Source: Chloroflexota bacterium
GTDB lineage: Bacteria > Chloroflexota > Limnocylindria > Limnocylindrales > CSP1-4
DNA: 13,569 bases
Direction: 5' to 3'
Assembly: GCA_021777365.1 (NCBI GenBank)
Contig: JAJYDP010000054.1
Coordinates: forward strand, 1-13,569
Shown: positions 6,886 through 13,441 of the stretch, one piece after another
Numbering within the stretch: the first letter of the stretch is position 1
Layout of the letters: each line of letters begins with the position of its first letter
Translations under genes and position numbers: made by a program
Notes under the pieces: model-generated
Databases searched by the model: none
Told to the model about the DNA's origin: nothing
Seen by the model: only the letters and a program-made list of their open reading frames with translations

Positions 6886-6891
6886 AGACTA
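6886..6891 (-). promoter_or_regulatory. Candidate -10 box (TAGTCT) for the zinc-ribbon gene
   Basis: TAGTCT fits TAnnnT and ends 5 bases before GTG 6880, the same layout as at several other genes in this window. Confidence 0.35.
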
Positions 6892-7178
6892 TCCACCAAC
6901 GAAACGCGCGCGGCGACGGATGGATGGCCCGTTCGTACCTGCTCGGAAGGGTGGGCCGCGGCGGGACCCTCGGAAGATGCCGACCGGCGCTCCGCCGTTG
7001 GGGTCGGGTGGCAGGTACGACGGCGACCCGGTCCCGGCGATCATGGGTCGCGTCGCGAAGGACGCCGCCGCACCGGCCGCGGTCCGGGCTGCCGTGGCGG
7101 GGCTCGGCTCACGTCCGAGCGAGTCCCCGGGCTGCGAGGCAACGCTCCCGCGCACTTTGCGACGGAAGGAGCCGGTTC
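6892..7178. other. Intergenic region upstream of pyruvate kinase, no gene recognised
   Basis: About 287 bases between the divergent zinc-ribbon and pyruvate kinase genes. Open frames exist on both strands, but their products are Arg/Pro/Gly-rich without domain features, as expected by chance at this GC content. I see no tRNA, riboswitch or clear -10/-35 pair; the pyruvate kinase promoter must lie here. Confidence 0.5.
7166..7171 (+). promoter_or_regulatory. Shine-Dalgarno AAGGAG deciding the pyruvate kinase start
   Basis: AAGGAG lies 7 bases before GTG 7179. It is the strongest ribosome binding site in the window and fixes the start against in-frame sequence further upstream. Confidence 0.8.
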
Positions 7179-8690
7179 GTGACCTCCAGCCAGGCGACCC
7201 CCACGCCCTCGGTACTCTCGTCGTCCGTTCCACGCCAGACGAAGCTCGTCTGCACGATCGGCCCGGCCAGCGCGGGTCGACTCCACGAGCTGATCGAGGC
7301 CGGACTCGACGTCGCGCGGGTCAACTTCTCCCACGGCACCACGGATGAATGGGCAGCCTCCGTCTCGGCGGTGCGTCGCGCCGCCGAGGAGACCGGCCGC
7401 CCCGTCGCCGTTCTCGCGGACCTGGGCGGTCCGAAGATCCGTCTCGGGATGCTGGAGGCCGGTGCCGCGGAGCTCCGGGAGGGATCGAGGTTCACGTTGC
7501 ACTCGACCCGACGGGCTGGCGATGCCACCGGGGCCGCGGTCTCGTACCGTGGCCTGCCGAAGGACCTGCGGGCCGGCGACCGGGTCCTCCTCGCCGACGG
7601 CACGGCAGAGCTGCGGGTGGTCGAGACCGCCGCGGACCGCGTCGAGACCATAGTCGTGCGGGGCGGGCTCGTGCGCTCGGAGGCGGGGGTCAATGTCCCC
7701 TCCGAGCACCTCTCGCTGCCGGGACTGACCGCCAAGGATCGCCGGGACGCAGGCGTGGCCGTGGATCTCGGTGTCGACTTCATCGGCCAGTCGTTCGTGC
7801 GGGGCGCCGCCGACGTGCGCGCCCTCCGCCGGCTGCTGGGACCCGGCGGACCCCTCATCGTGGCCAAGATCGAGACGGGTGCCGCGATCGCGGCGATCGA
7901 CGGGATCCTCGAGGTCGCCGATGCGGTGATGGTCGCGCGGGGGGATCTCGGCGTGGAGGTCCCCTTCGAGGATGTTCCCCTCCTGCAGAAGATGCTGGTG
8001 CACAAGGCGCTGGCGGTCGGTCGCCCCTCGATCGTGGCCACCCAGATGCTCGAGTCGATGATCGGGGCGCCGCGGCCCACTCGGGCCGAGGCGAGCGACG
8101 TAGCCAACGCGGTCCTCGACGGCGCCGACGCGGTGATGCTCTCGGCCGAGACCGCGATCGGCGAGTACCCCGTGGAGGCTGCGCGCGCAGCCGTCCGGAT
8201 CGTGGACGCCGTGGAGCGACGGTCCCTCCCGGAGATCCCGGGTGCGCGGACCCCCGTCCGGGCAGAGCGCGGGCTGCCGGGCCATCCCGCCGGGGAGGAC
8301 CGCGTTCCTCGGGGAGCCGTGGGGCTCGACGCGGCCGAGCCGATCATCTGGGCGGCGGCGGCGCTCGCGCAGCGCGAGGCGGGCGTGCGCGCGATCGCGA
8401 CCTTCACGCGGTCCGGACTCTCGGCCGAGCTGCTGTCCGCCCTGCGCCCGGGCATCCCGATCGTGGCCATGTCGCCCGACCCGGGCTGCCTGCGCCGGCT
8501 CGCGCTGTGGCGCGGCGTGGTGCCCCGGCCCGCCGGCGATGCCGCCGGGACCGACGAGATCATCGCGCTCATCGACCGCGAGCTCCAGGCGCTGCCGTTC
8601 CTGCAGAGCGACGACCTGGTGCTCGTGGTCGCGTCATCGACGTCGGGGGTGCCCGGGTCCAACCTGCTCGCCCTTCACCGACTGCGCTGA
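7179..8690 (+). CDS. pyk: Pyruvate kinase
   Basis: 503 residues. Converts phosphoenolpyruvate and ADP to pyruvate and ATP, the last step of glycolysis, in the cytoplasm. Seen in order: QTKLVCTIGPAS (20-31); ARVNFSHG (46-53) with the substrate-binding Arg47; ADLGGPKIRLG (80-90); the B domain (about 95-175); LIVAKIETGAA (226-236) with Lys230 and Glu232; MVARGDLGVE (251-260) with metal ligand Asp256; ATQMLESM (287-294) with Thr288. In the GGPKIR motif a Lys stands where K+-dependent enzymes have Glu (Glu117 of rabbit muscle enzyme), which predicts K+-independent activity. An extra loop of about 35 residues rich in Pro/Arg/Gly (351-385) joins the catalytic part to the allosteric C-domain. GTG start with a strong Shine-Dalgarno; apparently a single-gene unit. 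Confidence 0.97.
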   Translation: MTSSQATPTPSVLSSSVPRQTKLVCTIGPASAGRLHELIEAGLDVARVNFSHGTTDEWAASVSAVRRAAEETGRPVAVLADLGGPKIRLGMLEAGAAELREGSRFTLHSTRRAGDATGAAVSYRGLPKDLRAGDRVLLADGTAELRVVETAADRVETIVVRGGLVRSEAGVNVPSEHLSLPGLTAKDRRDAGVAVDLGVDFIGQSFVRGAADVRALRRLLGPGGPLIVAKIETGAAIAAIDGILEVADAVMVARGDLGVEVPFEDVPLLQKMLVHKALAVGRPSIVATQMLESMIGAPRPTRAEASDVANAVLDGADAVMLSAETAIGEYPVEAARAAVRIVDAVERRSLPEIPGARTPVRAERGLPGHPAGEDRVPRGAVGLDAAEPIIWAAAALAQREAGVRAIATFTRSGLSAELLSALRPGIPIVAMSPDPGCLRRLALWRGVVPRPAGDAAGTDEIIALIDRELQALPFLQSDDLVLVVASSTSGVPGSNLLALHRLR

Positions 8691-8691
8691 T

Positions 8692-8710
8692 CGCCGGTCG
8701 TCGGCCGGCG
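8692..8710 (+). terminator. Candidate hairpin after pyruvate kinase
   Basis: CGCCGG and CCGGCG arms with a 7-base loop start two bases after the pyk stop. There is no T tract, so intrinsic termination is doubtful; it may stabilise the 3' end or be chance. Confidence 0.25.
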
Positions 8711-8828
8711 CATCGCGGGGCGACGCACGGCAGATCCGGGCGAACCCCGGCACGGGCAGTCCCTGCCGATCGTGACGGGTCAGAATCGGGGCGGGGACCC
8801 AGTCGGCGCAGACAGGACGGTGGCAGCG

Positions 8829-9965
8829 GTGAACGTGCCTGGACTTCGACGGGATCGGATCGCGGCCGTGCAGGCGCGCATGCGCGAGGAGGGTCTCGCG
8901 GCCATCGTGGTGATGAACCACGACGACTACCGCTACCTCTTCGGCCAGGACCGCTCGCAACCGCGGGCGATCCTCCCGGCCGAGGGGCCGCCCGAGCTGA
9001 TCGCCTTCAGCGCCGAGGAGCCCGAGCTCCGGGCCGCCTTCCCGGACGGCGAGGTCCGCGTCTTCGCCTCCGTCGGCGGCCAGATCCACGACGTGGTCGA
9101 CCGGCTCCGCGCGCTCGTCGCCCGGCAGCCGGCGTCTCCGGATGGCGGGCGCCCGAAGGTGGGGATGCAGCTCTGGTTCGAGACCCCCGTCTTCCTCGTC
9201 GACCTCTTCCGCCGCGTCAACCCGGAGGTCGACCTGGTCTCGTCCGACCCGGTGATGGATCCCGTGCGGGCGGTGAAGGATCCCGGGGAGATCGCGCTGA
9301 TGCGCGAGGCGCAGCGCATCGCCGGCCTCGGCATGGACCGTGCCCGGGAGCTGCTGCGGCCCGGCGTGCGGGCGCGCGACGTGGCCACCGAGGCGCTGTA
9401 CGTCATGCAGCGGGCAGGCGCCGAGGGGACCAGCACGCCCGTCTACGTCAACGTCGGTCCCGACACCTGCATGCTCCACGGGCGCCAGAGCCCCGCACCG
9501 CTCGAGGCCGGCCATCTCGTGATCGTCGACCTGACGCCGCGGGTGGACGGCTACTGCGCGAACCTGGCCCGGACGTTCGTGCTGGGCAAGCCCGATGAGG
9601 GGCAGGCGGCCCTGCTCGACGCGTATGCCGGGATCGTGGCCACGGTCCCCGGGGCGCTGCGCCCCGGCGTCACCGTCGCGGAGCTGGACCGCCTCGCCCG
9701 CGAGGTGTGTGCTCGCCATGGCCTCGAGCGCTACCAGGTGCAGGGGCTGGGCCACGGCATCGGGCTGCGGTTCGAGGAGCGGCCCGCGCCCACGATCATC
9801 CCCCAGCACCGCAGCGTGCCGCTGGCGGAGGGGATGACCGTCACGATCGGCCACCCGGTGCTGGCCGTCCCCGGCGTCGGCGGCGCGCGCTTCGAGGACG
9901 TCTACCGGGTGACGGCCGCTGGCGGTGAGCTCCTCGCGCCCCATCCCATCGACCCCGTGATCTGA
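8829..9965 (+). CDS. M24-family peptidase-fold protein (Xaa-Pro aminopeptidase/creatinase-like)
   Basis: 378 residues with the two-domain plan: a creatinase-type N-domain (about 5-140; AIVVMNHDDYRYLFGQ at 25-40) and a pita-bread C-domain (about 148-370; DPGEIALMREAQRIA at 151-165). Expected metal ligands in peptidases are Asp, Asp, His, Glu, Glu. Here Asp234 (VDLTP), His309 (GHGIGL) and Glu356 (FEDVYRVT) are present, but the second Asp is Asn245 (YCANLART), and the usual His of the HExP motif is Glu316 (FEERP), with Glu317 kept. Activity as a proline peptidase is therefore uncertain; a creatinase-like, non-metal hydrolase or another substrate is possible. GTG 8829 was chosen for its N-terminal fit and AGGA 11 bases upstream. 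GTG 8820 or 8772 would add 3 or 19 residues. Confidence 0.9.
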   Translation: MNVPGLRRDRIAAVQARMREEGLAAIVVMNHDDYRYLFGQDRSQPRAILPAEGPPELIAFSAEEPELRAAFPDGEVRVFASVGGQIHDVVDRLRALVARQPASPDGGRPKVGMQLWFETPVFLVDLFRRVNPEVDLVSSDPVMDPVRAVKDPGEIALMREAQRIAGLGMDRARELLRPGVRARDVATEALYVMQRAGAEGTSTPVYVNVGPDTCMLHGRQSPAPLEAGHLVIVDLTPRVDGYCANLARTFVLGKPDEGQAALLDAYAGIVATVPGALRPGVTVAELDRLAREVCARHGLERYQVQGLGHGIGLRFEERPAPTIIPQHRSVPLAEGMTVTIGHPVLAVPGVGGARFEDVYRVTAAGGELLAPHPIDPVI

Positions 9966-9992
9966 TCGACCGCCCCGCCATCCCGGCCGGCA

Positions 9993-10055
9993 GGGGTCCG
10001 GGCCGCGCCGCGTCGGTCGGCAGGATCGGCCGGACCGCTCCCCGGCACGGACCCC
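9993..10055. terminator. Inverted repeat between convergent genes, possible bidirectional terminator
   Basis: 8-base arms GGGGTCCG (9993-10000) and CGGACCCC (10048-10055) flank 47 bases. The 12-base palindrome GCGGCATGCCGC (10056-10067) adjoins the right arm. Both lie in the 149-base gap between the M24 gene and the YwiC-like gene. Without T tracts the terminator role is a guess. Confidence 0.25.
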
Positions 10056-10114
10056 GCGGCATGCCGCCCGGTCCGCATGGTCACCGAGGCCGATCGGGAT
10101 GCGGGCTCCGTCCT

Positions 10115-10897
10115 TCAGAACCGCGCGACCACGACGGCCAGGACGAGGGCCAGCGAGGCCCCGATCTCCACCATCCCCAGGTGGACCGGTCGCAGCCGGT
10201 GCGGCCCGTCCGCCAGCCGGTCCTGCAGCAGCGGCAGCCCGACCGCGCGCGCGGCCAGTGCCAGGGCGAGGACAGCGTAGGCCGCCGGCAGGAACAGGGC
10301 CGCCACCACCACGGCCACGGCGTGGTAACCGGCCGAGAGGGCCCGGAAGCCCCGGTCGCCCCGGGCGCGGATCATCGAGCGCACCACCAGCACCGAGCTC
10401 ACCAGGTACCCGCCGGCGACCAGGACCGCGCGCGCCACCGTCGGCGGATCGAACGCGCCGGCGACCAGCGCCGCTGCGGGCACGAGGACGAGTGCCTGGG
10501 CGACCTGCGCCAGGCTGGCGACCAGGCTGCGCGGATGCCCGGCGACCGACGCCCCGAGCGCAACCACGGCGGCCGCGGCGGCGACTGCGGCCAGCAGGGC
10601 GAGCCCGGGCGCGACCGCGAGGAGCGCGACCCCGGCGACCGCGAAACAGCCCCCGAACACGGCGGCCGGCTCGAGGTAGGCGCGGCGCCGCGCCCTGGTC
10701 CAGTCGAGCAGCGCGCTCGAGGCGAGGTAGGCGCTCACCGCCGCCACCGCGAGCACACCCTGCCACGGGCCTGGTCGGCTGGCGACGACGCCGAGGACGA
10801 AGGGGATCGCCAGCATCGCCCACGCCCCGTGCTGGCGTGGCACCCAGCGCACCCGGTCGCGCGGCCGGTCGGGCGCGGACAGCGTCGCCGCCTTCAC
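10115..10897 (-). CDS. YwiC-like integral membrane protein
   Basis: 260 residues with about seven to eight hydrophobic segments covering most of 27-258. The signature PRQHGAWAMLAIPFVLG (20-36) matches the N-terminal block of the YwiC-like family; RPVHLGMVEIGASLAL (236-251) matches its C-terminal end. Function is unknown. In Bacillus subtilis ywiC lies in the narK-fnr-narGHJI region, and here the gene is 49 bases downstream of a NarK transporter, so a link to nitrate respiration, for instance heme or membrane handling, is suggested by context only. GTG start, weak Shine-Dalgarno; a 12-base palindrome (CGGCGTACGCCG, 10902-10913) lies 4 bases upstream of it. Probably co-transcribed with narK. 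Confidence 0.85.
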   Translation of the reverse strand: MKAATLSAPDRPRDRVRWVPRQHGAWAMLAIPFVLGVVASRPGPWQGVLAVAAVSAYLASSALLDWTRARRRAYLEPAAVFGGCFAVAGVALLAVAPGLALLAAVAAAAAVVALGASVAGHPRSLVASLAQVAQALVLVPAAALVAGAFDPPTVARAVLVAGGYLVSSVLVVRSMIRARGDRGFRALSAGYHAVAVVVAALFLPAAYAVLALALAARAVGLPLLQDRLADGPHRLRPVHLGMVEIGASLALVLAVVVARF

Positions 10898-10901
10898 GGC
10901 T

Positions 10902-10913
10902 CGGCGTACGCCG
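10902..10913. repeat. 12-bp palindrome ahead of the YwiC-like gene
   Basis: CGGCGTACGCCG is a perfect palindrome in the 49-base gap between the narK stop and the YwiC-like start. If it folds in RNA it would sit over the ribosome binding site; loop constraints make this a weak hairpin. Confidence 0.3.
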
Positions 10914-10946
10914 GGACGCTCACGCCTGGCCGCCCACGCCGGGGGC

Positions 10947-12377
10947 TCACGCCGGGAGTCCGCGGTGTCCGACGCCGACCGCCGGCGCGTGCGAGTCGGG
11001 CAACTGCCCGCGCGCGTTCCACCGGTGCAGCCACCAGACGACGGGGAACGCCAGCACCACGAGGACCGCGAACGGCAGGAACCCGCGCGCGTACGCGGCC
11101 GGACCGCCGACGAGCCCGGTGCCGAGCCCCATCAGCGGCGGAACGACGAACCCTCCCAGCGCACCGAGTCCGCCGACCCATCCGGAGGCCCCGCCCACGG
11201 CGTCGGGGACGTACGAGGGAAGCAGCTTGAAGACGATGGCGTTCTGCAGGCCCATCCCGAGCCCGACGGCGATGGTCGCGGCGAGGGAGAGCCAGAACAC
11301 GTCCGAGAACGCCAGCACCAGCGTGCCGAACAGGATGAGCAGGAAGTTCAGCGAGAGGGCATGGCGGATCGGCAGCCGGTCCGAGAAGAGCCCGCCGGGG
11401 ACGCGCACGAGCGCGCTGATGAGCGAGAAGGTCGCCGCCAGGACGCCCGCGTCGCGCAGCGTGGAGCCGTACATGGCGTGCCAGTAGGTGGGGAGCCACG
11501 ACGTGAACGCCAGGAAGCCACCGAAGGACAGGAAGTAGAAGAAGACCAGCGCCCAGGTCGCCGGGACCGACGCGGCATGCCGCAGGCCCGCGACCGCGCT
11601 CCCGCTGGGCCGGAGCTCGCTCCCGCCGAGTTCGACAAGCCGCGCCACATCGGCGGAGTCGCCGCGGGCACGGAGCTGGAACCAGGGGGCATCGCGGACG
11701 GTGAGCCCGTACACGATCGTGATCGCCAGCAGGATGGCGAACCAGATGCCGTACGCACCGAGCATGCCGATCGATCCGACCACGATGGGGAGCACCATGG
11801 TGGAGAGCCCGGGGCTCGTGTTGCCCAGCCCCGCGTACGCGCCGAGCGCACCGCCCTGGTCGCGCTTCGGGAACCAGTAGGAGACCTGCCCGATCCCCAC
11901 CGAGAAGGTGGCGATCCCGCAGCCGATCAGCGCACCGAGGAGGAGCAGCAGCCAGTAGGTGCCGGCCATCCGGTCGGGATACGCGCTGGCGAGCAGCAGC
12001 AGCAGCCCCACGACCCCAGCGTTGGCGAGGGCCAGCAGGATGAGAAACGGCCGCCGGCCGCCGTACCGATCGACCGCAGCCCCGAACGGGATCCGCAGGA
12101 GCGACCCGGTCAGCGAGGGGATGGCCGCCAGGATCCCGGCCTCCAGCGGGTTCAGCCCGAGCAGGTCGGTGAACTTCGGGACCATCGGCCCGAAGATCGA
12201 GACCCCGGCGAATCCGCCGAAGAAGCCGAGGGTCGCCAGCCACAGCGCCTGCGACCGGCTGCCGCGGATGGGGGTCCCGGCCGATCCCGGGCCGGGACCC
12301 GCGGGGTCGGGCGATGCGCCGCTCCGACCCGGGTCGGATCCTGTCGACCCTCCGGCTGCGCGGTCCGGTGACGTCAT
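10947..12377 (-). CDS. narK: NarK-type MFS nitrate/nitrite transporter
   Basis: 476 residues, twelve predicted membrane segments after a Ser/Pro/Gly-rich cytoplasmic lead (1-42). Imports nitrate, by proton symport or nitrite exchange, for respiratory nitrate reductase. Visible are FAGVSIFGPMVPKFTDLLGL (56-75); LLRIPFGAAVDRYGGRRP (93-110) with Arg95, the conserved substrate-binding Arg; AYAGLGNTSPGLSTMVLP (180-197), the first nitrate signature; SALVRVPGGLFSDR (321-334) with the second Arg (325); and the Gly-rich second signature GGASGWVGGLGALGGF in the C-half. ATG 12377 has AGGA 3 bases upstream and a second AGGAG a little further. Longer in-frame sequence to 13448 is antisense to the regulator and was rejected. 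The YwiC-like gene follows; the regulator and narG diverge. Confidence 0.94.
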   Translation of the reverse strand: MTSPDRAAGGSTGSDPGRSGASPDPAGPGPGSAGTPIRGSRSQALWLATLGFFGGFAGVSIFGPMVPKFTDLLGLNPLEAGILAAIPSLTGSLLRIPFGAAVDRYGGRRPFLILLALANAGVVGLLLLLASAYPDRMAGTYWLLLLLGALIGCGIATFSVGIGQVSYWFPKRDQGGALGAYAGLGNTSPGLSTMVLPIVVGSIGMLGAYGIWFAILLAITIVYGLTVRDAPWFQLRARGDSADVARLVELGGSELRPSGSAVAGLRHAASVPATWALVFFYFLSFGGFLAFTSWLPTYWHAMYGSTLRDAGVLAATFSLISALVRVPGGLFSDRLPIRHALSLNFLLILFGTLVLAFSDVFWLSLAATIAVGLGMGLQNAIVFKLLPSYVPDAVGGASGWVGGLGALGGFVVPPLMGLGTGLVGGPAAYARGFLPFAVLVVLAFPVVWWLHRWNARGQLPDSHAPAVGVGHRGLPA

Positions 12378-12410
12378 CTGTCCTGCGCTCCTGGGACGCG
12401 CATCGCACCC

Positions 12411-12424
12411 ACCACCGCGGTGGT
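12411..12424. promoter_or_regulatory. 14-bp perfect palindrome in the narK/regulator gap
   Basis: ACCACCGCGGTGGT lies 5 bases from the AT palindrome, between the two divergent starts. It is a plausible second operator or an upstream promoter contact for the rightward gene. No known consensus recognised. Confidence 0.4.
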
Positions 12425-12429
12425 TGTGA

Positions 12430-12441
12430 TGATTATAATCA
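12430..12441. promoter_or_regulatory. AT palindrome TGATTATAATCA: shared -10 box and candidate FNR/DNR-like or autoregulator operator
   Basis: Perfect 12-base palindrome, about 83% A/T in a 70% G/C setting. It reads TATAAT on the plus strand (12434-12439) and on the minus strand (12437-12432), so one element can be the -10 box for both the regulator and narK. TGAT-N4-ATCA is also the core of FNR/DNR-type sites (TTGAT-N4-ATCAA). A protein bound here would overlap the -10 box and so repress, which fits the adjacent winged-helix regulator better than an FNR-type activator. Confidence 0.6.
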
Positions 12442-12446
12442 CATCT

Positions 12447-12467
12447 ATGTGCGGAGCCGCGAAATGA
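12447..12467 (+). CDS. Possible six-codon leader peptide (MCGAAK) overlapping the regulator start
   Basis: An ATG at 12447 stands 7 bases after TATAAT, the same distance as other presumed leaderless starts here. It opens a frame of six codons whose TGA overlaps the regulator ATG (ATGA, 12464-12467). It could be translated from a leaderless message and deliver ribosomes to the regulator by coupling. The size makes chance hard to exclude. Confidence 0.3.
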   Translation: MCGAAK

Positions 12468-13441
12468 GCGAGGGGCAGCCGCCCCAGGTGCTGTCGGCCG
12501 AGAGCCGGGTCGAACTGCTGGACGCGCTGCGCGTTGCGGCGCGTCCCGTATCGGTCGCCGAGGCCGCTGCCCTGCTCGGCCTGCATCCCAGCACGGCCCG
12601 ATTCCACCTGGGGCTGCTCGCGTCCGCCGGGCTGGTGGATCGGCAGACGGAACACCTCGGGACCGCGGGCCGGCCGCGCATCCGCTACGTCGCGCGAACC
12701 GCCACCGGTGCACGCGCCGGCTCGGCAGGGGGCGGCGCACCGGTGGGTGCCGGCGCACCGCTGGGTGCCGGCGTGCCGGCGGGGAGCACCGCAGCGACGG
12801 GAGCCGGCATGTCGGAGGGAGCCGCCGCGCCCGTCCCGGGGCCGTCCACGGAGGAGAGCTACCGGCGCCTGGCCGACGTGCTCGCAGGACAGCTCTCCGG
12901 CCTGGCCGATCCGGCCGGCGCCGCGCGGGAGGCGGGCCGGCGCTGGGTGGGGGCGCTGGACGACGCGCCCGGGACGCCCGGACGGCCGCTCTCGCCGGTC
13001 GATGCGCTGGATACCGTCGCGGGCCTGATGGACCGGCTCGGCTTTGCCCCGGACCGCCCGGTCGCGGGCGATCGGCTGCTGCTGCGCCGCTGCCCGTTCG
13101 AGGCCGTGGCCCGCGACCACCGTGCGGTGGTCTGCGGCGTCCACGCCGGGATGCTCGAGCAGACCTTAGCCCGCCTCGGGGACACGGTGCGCGTCGACGG
13201 TCTCGAACCCTTCGCCAGCAGCGATCCGCTCCTCTGCGTCGTCCGGCTGCGGCGGATGGAAGCCGGGGGAACCGGTCCCGGCTCGCCCGCAACCGCGGCA
13301 GTCGGTGCCGCGGCGAACAGTGCCGCAGCGACAGGTGCAGCGGCCGTCGCGCGGGCGCGCGCTCCGCGGGACAATACCGCCATCGCGGCCACGCACCGGC
13401 GTCCCCCGCGCGCCGCGCCACGAGGCACGGGCGATGACTGA
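12464..13441 (+). CDS. Winged-helix regulator with conserved cysteines (SufR/ArsR-like)
   Basis: 325 residues. N-terminal winged helix (11-78): ESRVELLDALRVA, VSVAEAAALLGLHPSTARFHLGLLASAGLVDR, then the wing GRPRIRYVA. A Gly/Ala/Pro linker (80-128) has imperfect 18-base repeats (12734-12769). The C-domain has MDRLGFAPDRP, then RRCPFEAVARDHRAVVCGVHAGML (209-231) and LEPFASSDPLLCVVRL (247-262), giving Cys210-x13-Cys224 with His227 and Cys258, the pattern of SufR-like regulators that hold an Fe-S cluster; zinc is an alternative. The last 60 residues are Ala-rich low complexity. It probably senses redox, Fe-S or NO state and controls narK and narG. ATG 12464 lacks a Shine-Dalgarno and overlaps a possible leader peptide. 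Its end overlaps the next gene by 8 bases. Confidence 0.86.
   Translation: MSEGQPPQVLSAESRVELLDALRVAARPVSVAEAAALLGLHPSTARFHLGLLASAGLVDRQTEHLGTAGRPRIRYVARTATGARAGSAGGGAPVGAGAPLGAGVPAGSTAATGAGMSEGAAAPVPGPSTEESYRRLADVLAGQLSGLADPAGAAREAGRRWVGALDDAPGTPGRPLSPVDALDTVAGLMDRLGFAPDRPVAGDRLLLRRCPFEAVARDHRAVVCGVHAGMLEQTLARLGDTVRVDGLEPFASSDPLLCVVRLRRMEAGGTGPGSPATAAVGAAANSAAATGAAAVARARAPRDNTAIAATHRRPPRAAPRGTGDD
12734..12769. repeat. Two 18-bp direct repeats in the regulator linker
   Basis: GGCGCACCGGTGGGTGCC and a copy differing at one base (12752-12769) encode GAPVGA and GAPLGA; a degenerate third copy follows. They extend a flexible linker between the DNA-binding and cysteine domains. Confidence 0.7.

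Noticed and set aside
6892..7178. Structured leader RNA or small gene before pyk
   Set aside because: I looked for tRNA, riboswitch-like motifs and protein-like frames and found none I could support.
7349..9598. A 749-residue open frame spanning the pyk and M24 genes
   Set aside because: Arg/Gly-rich product with no motif, in the wrong frame of two well-recognised genes.
12430..12441. Firm call of an FNR activator site
   Set aside because: FNR activators usually sit near -41.5, whereas this dyad overlaps the -10 box; no fnr gene is in the window. Kept only as a candidate.
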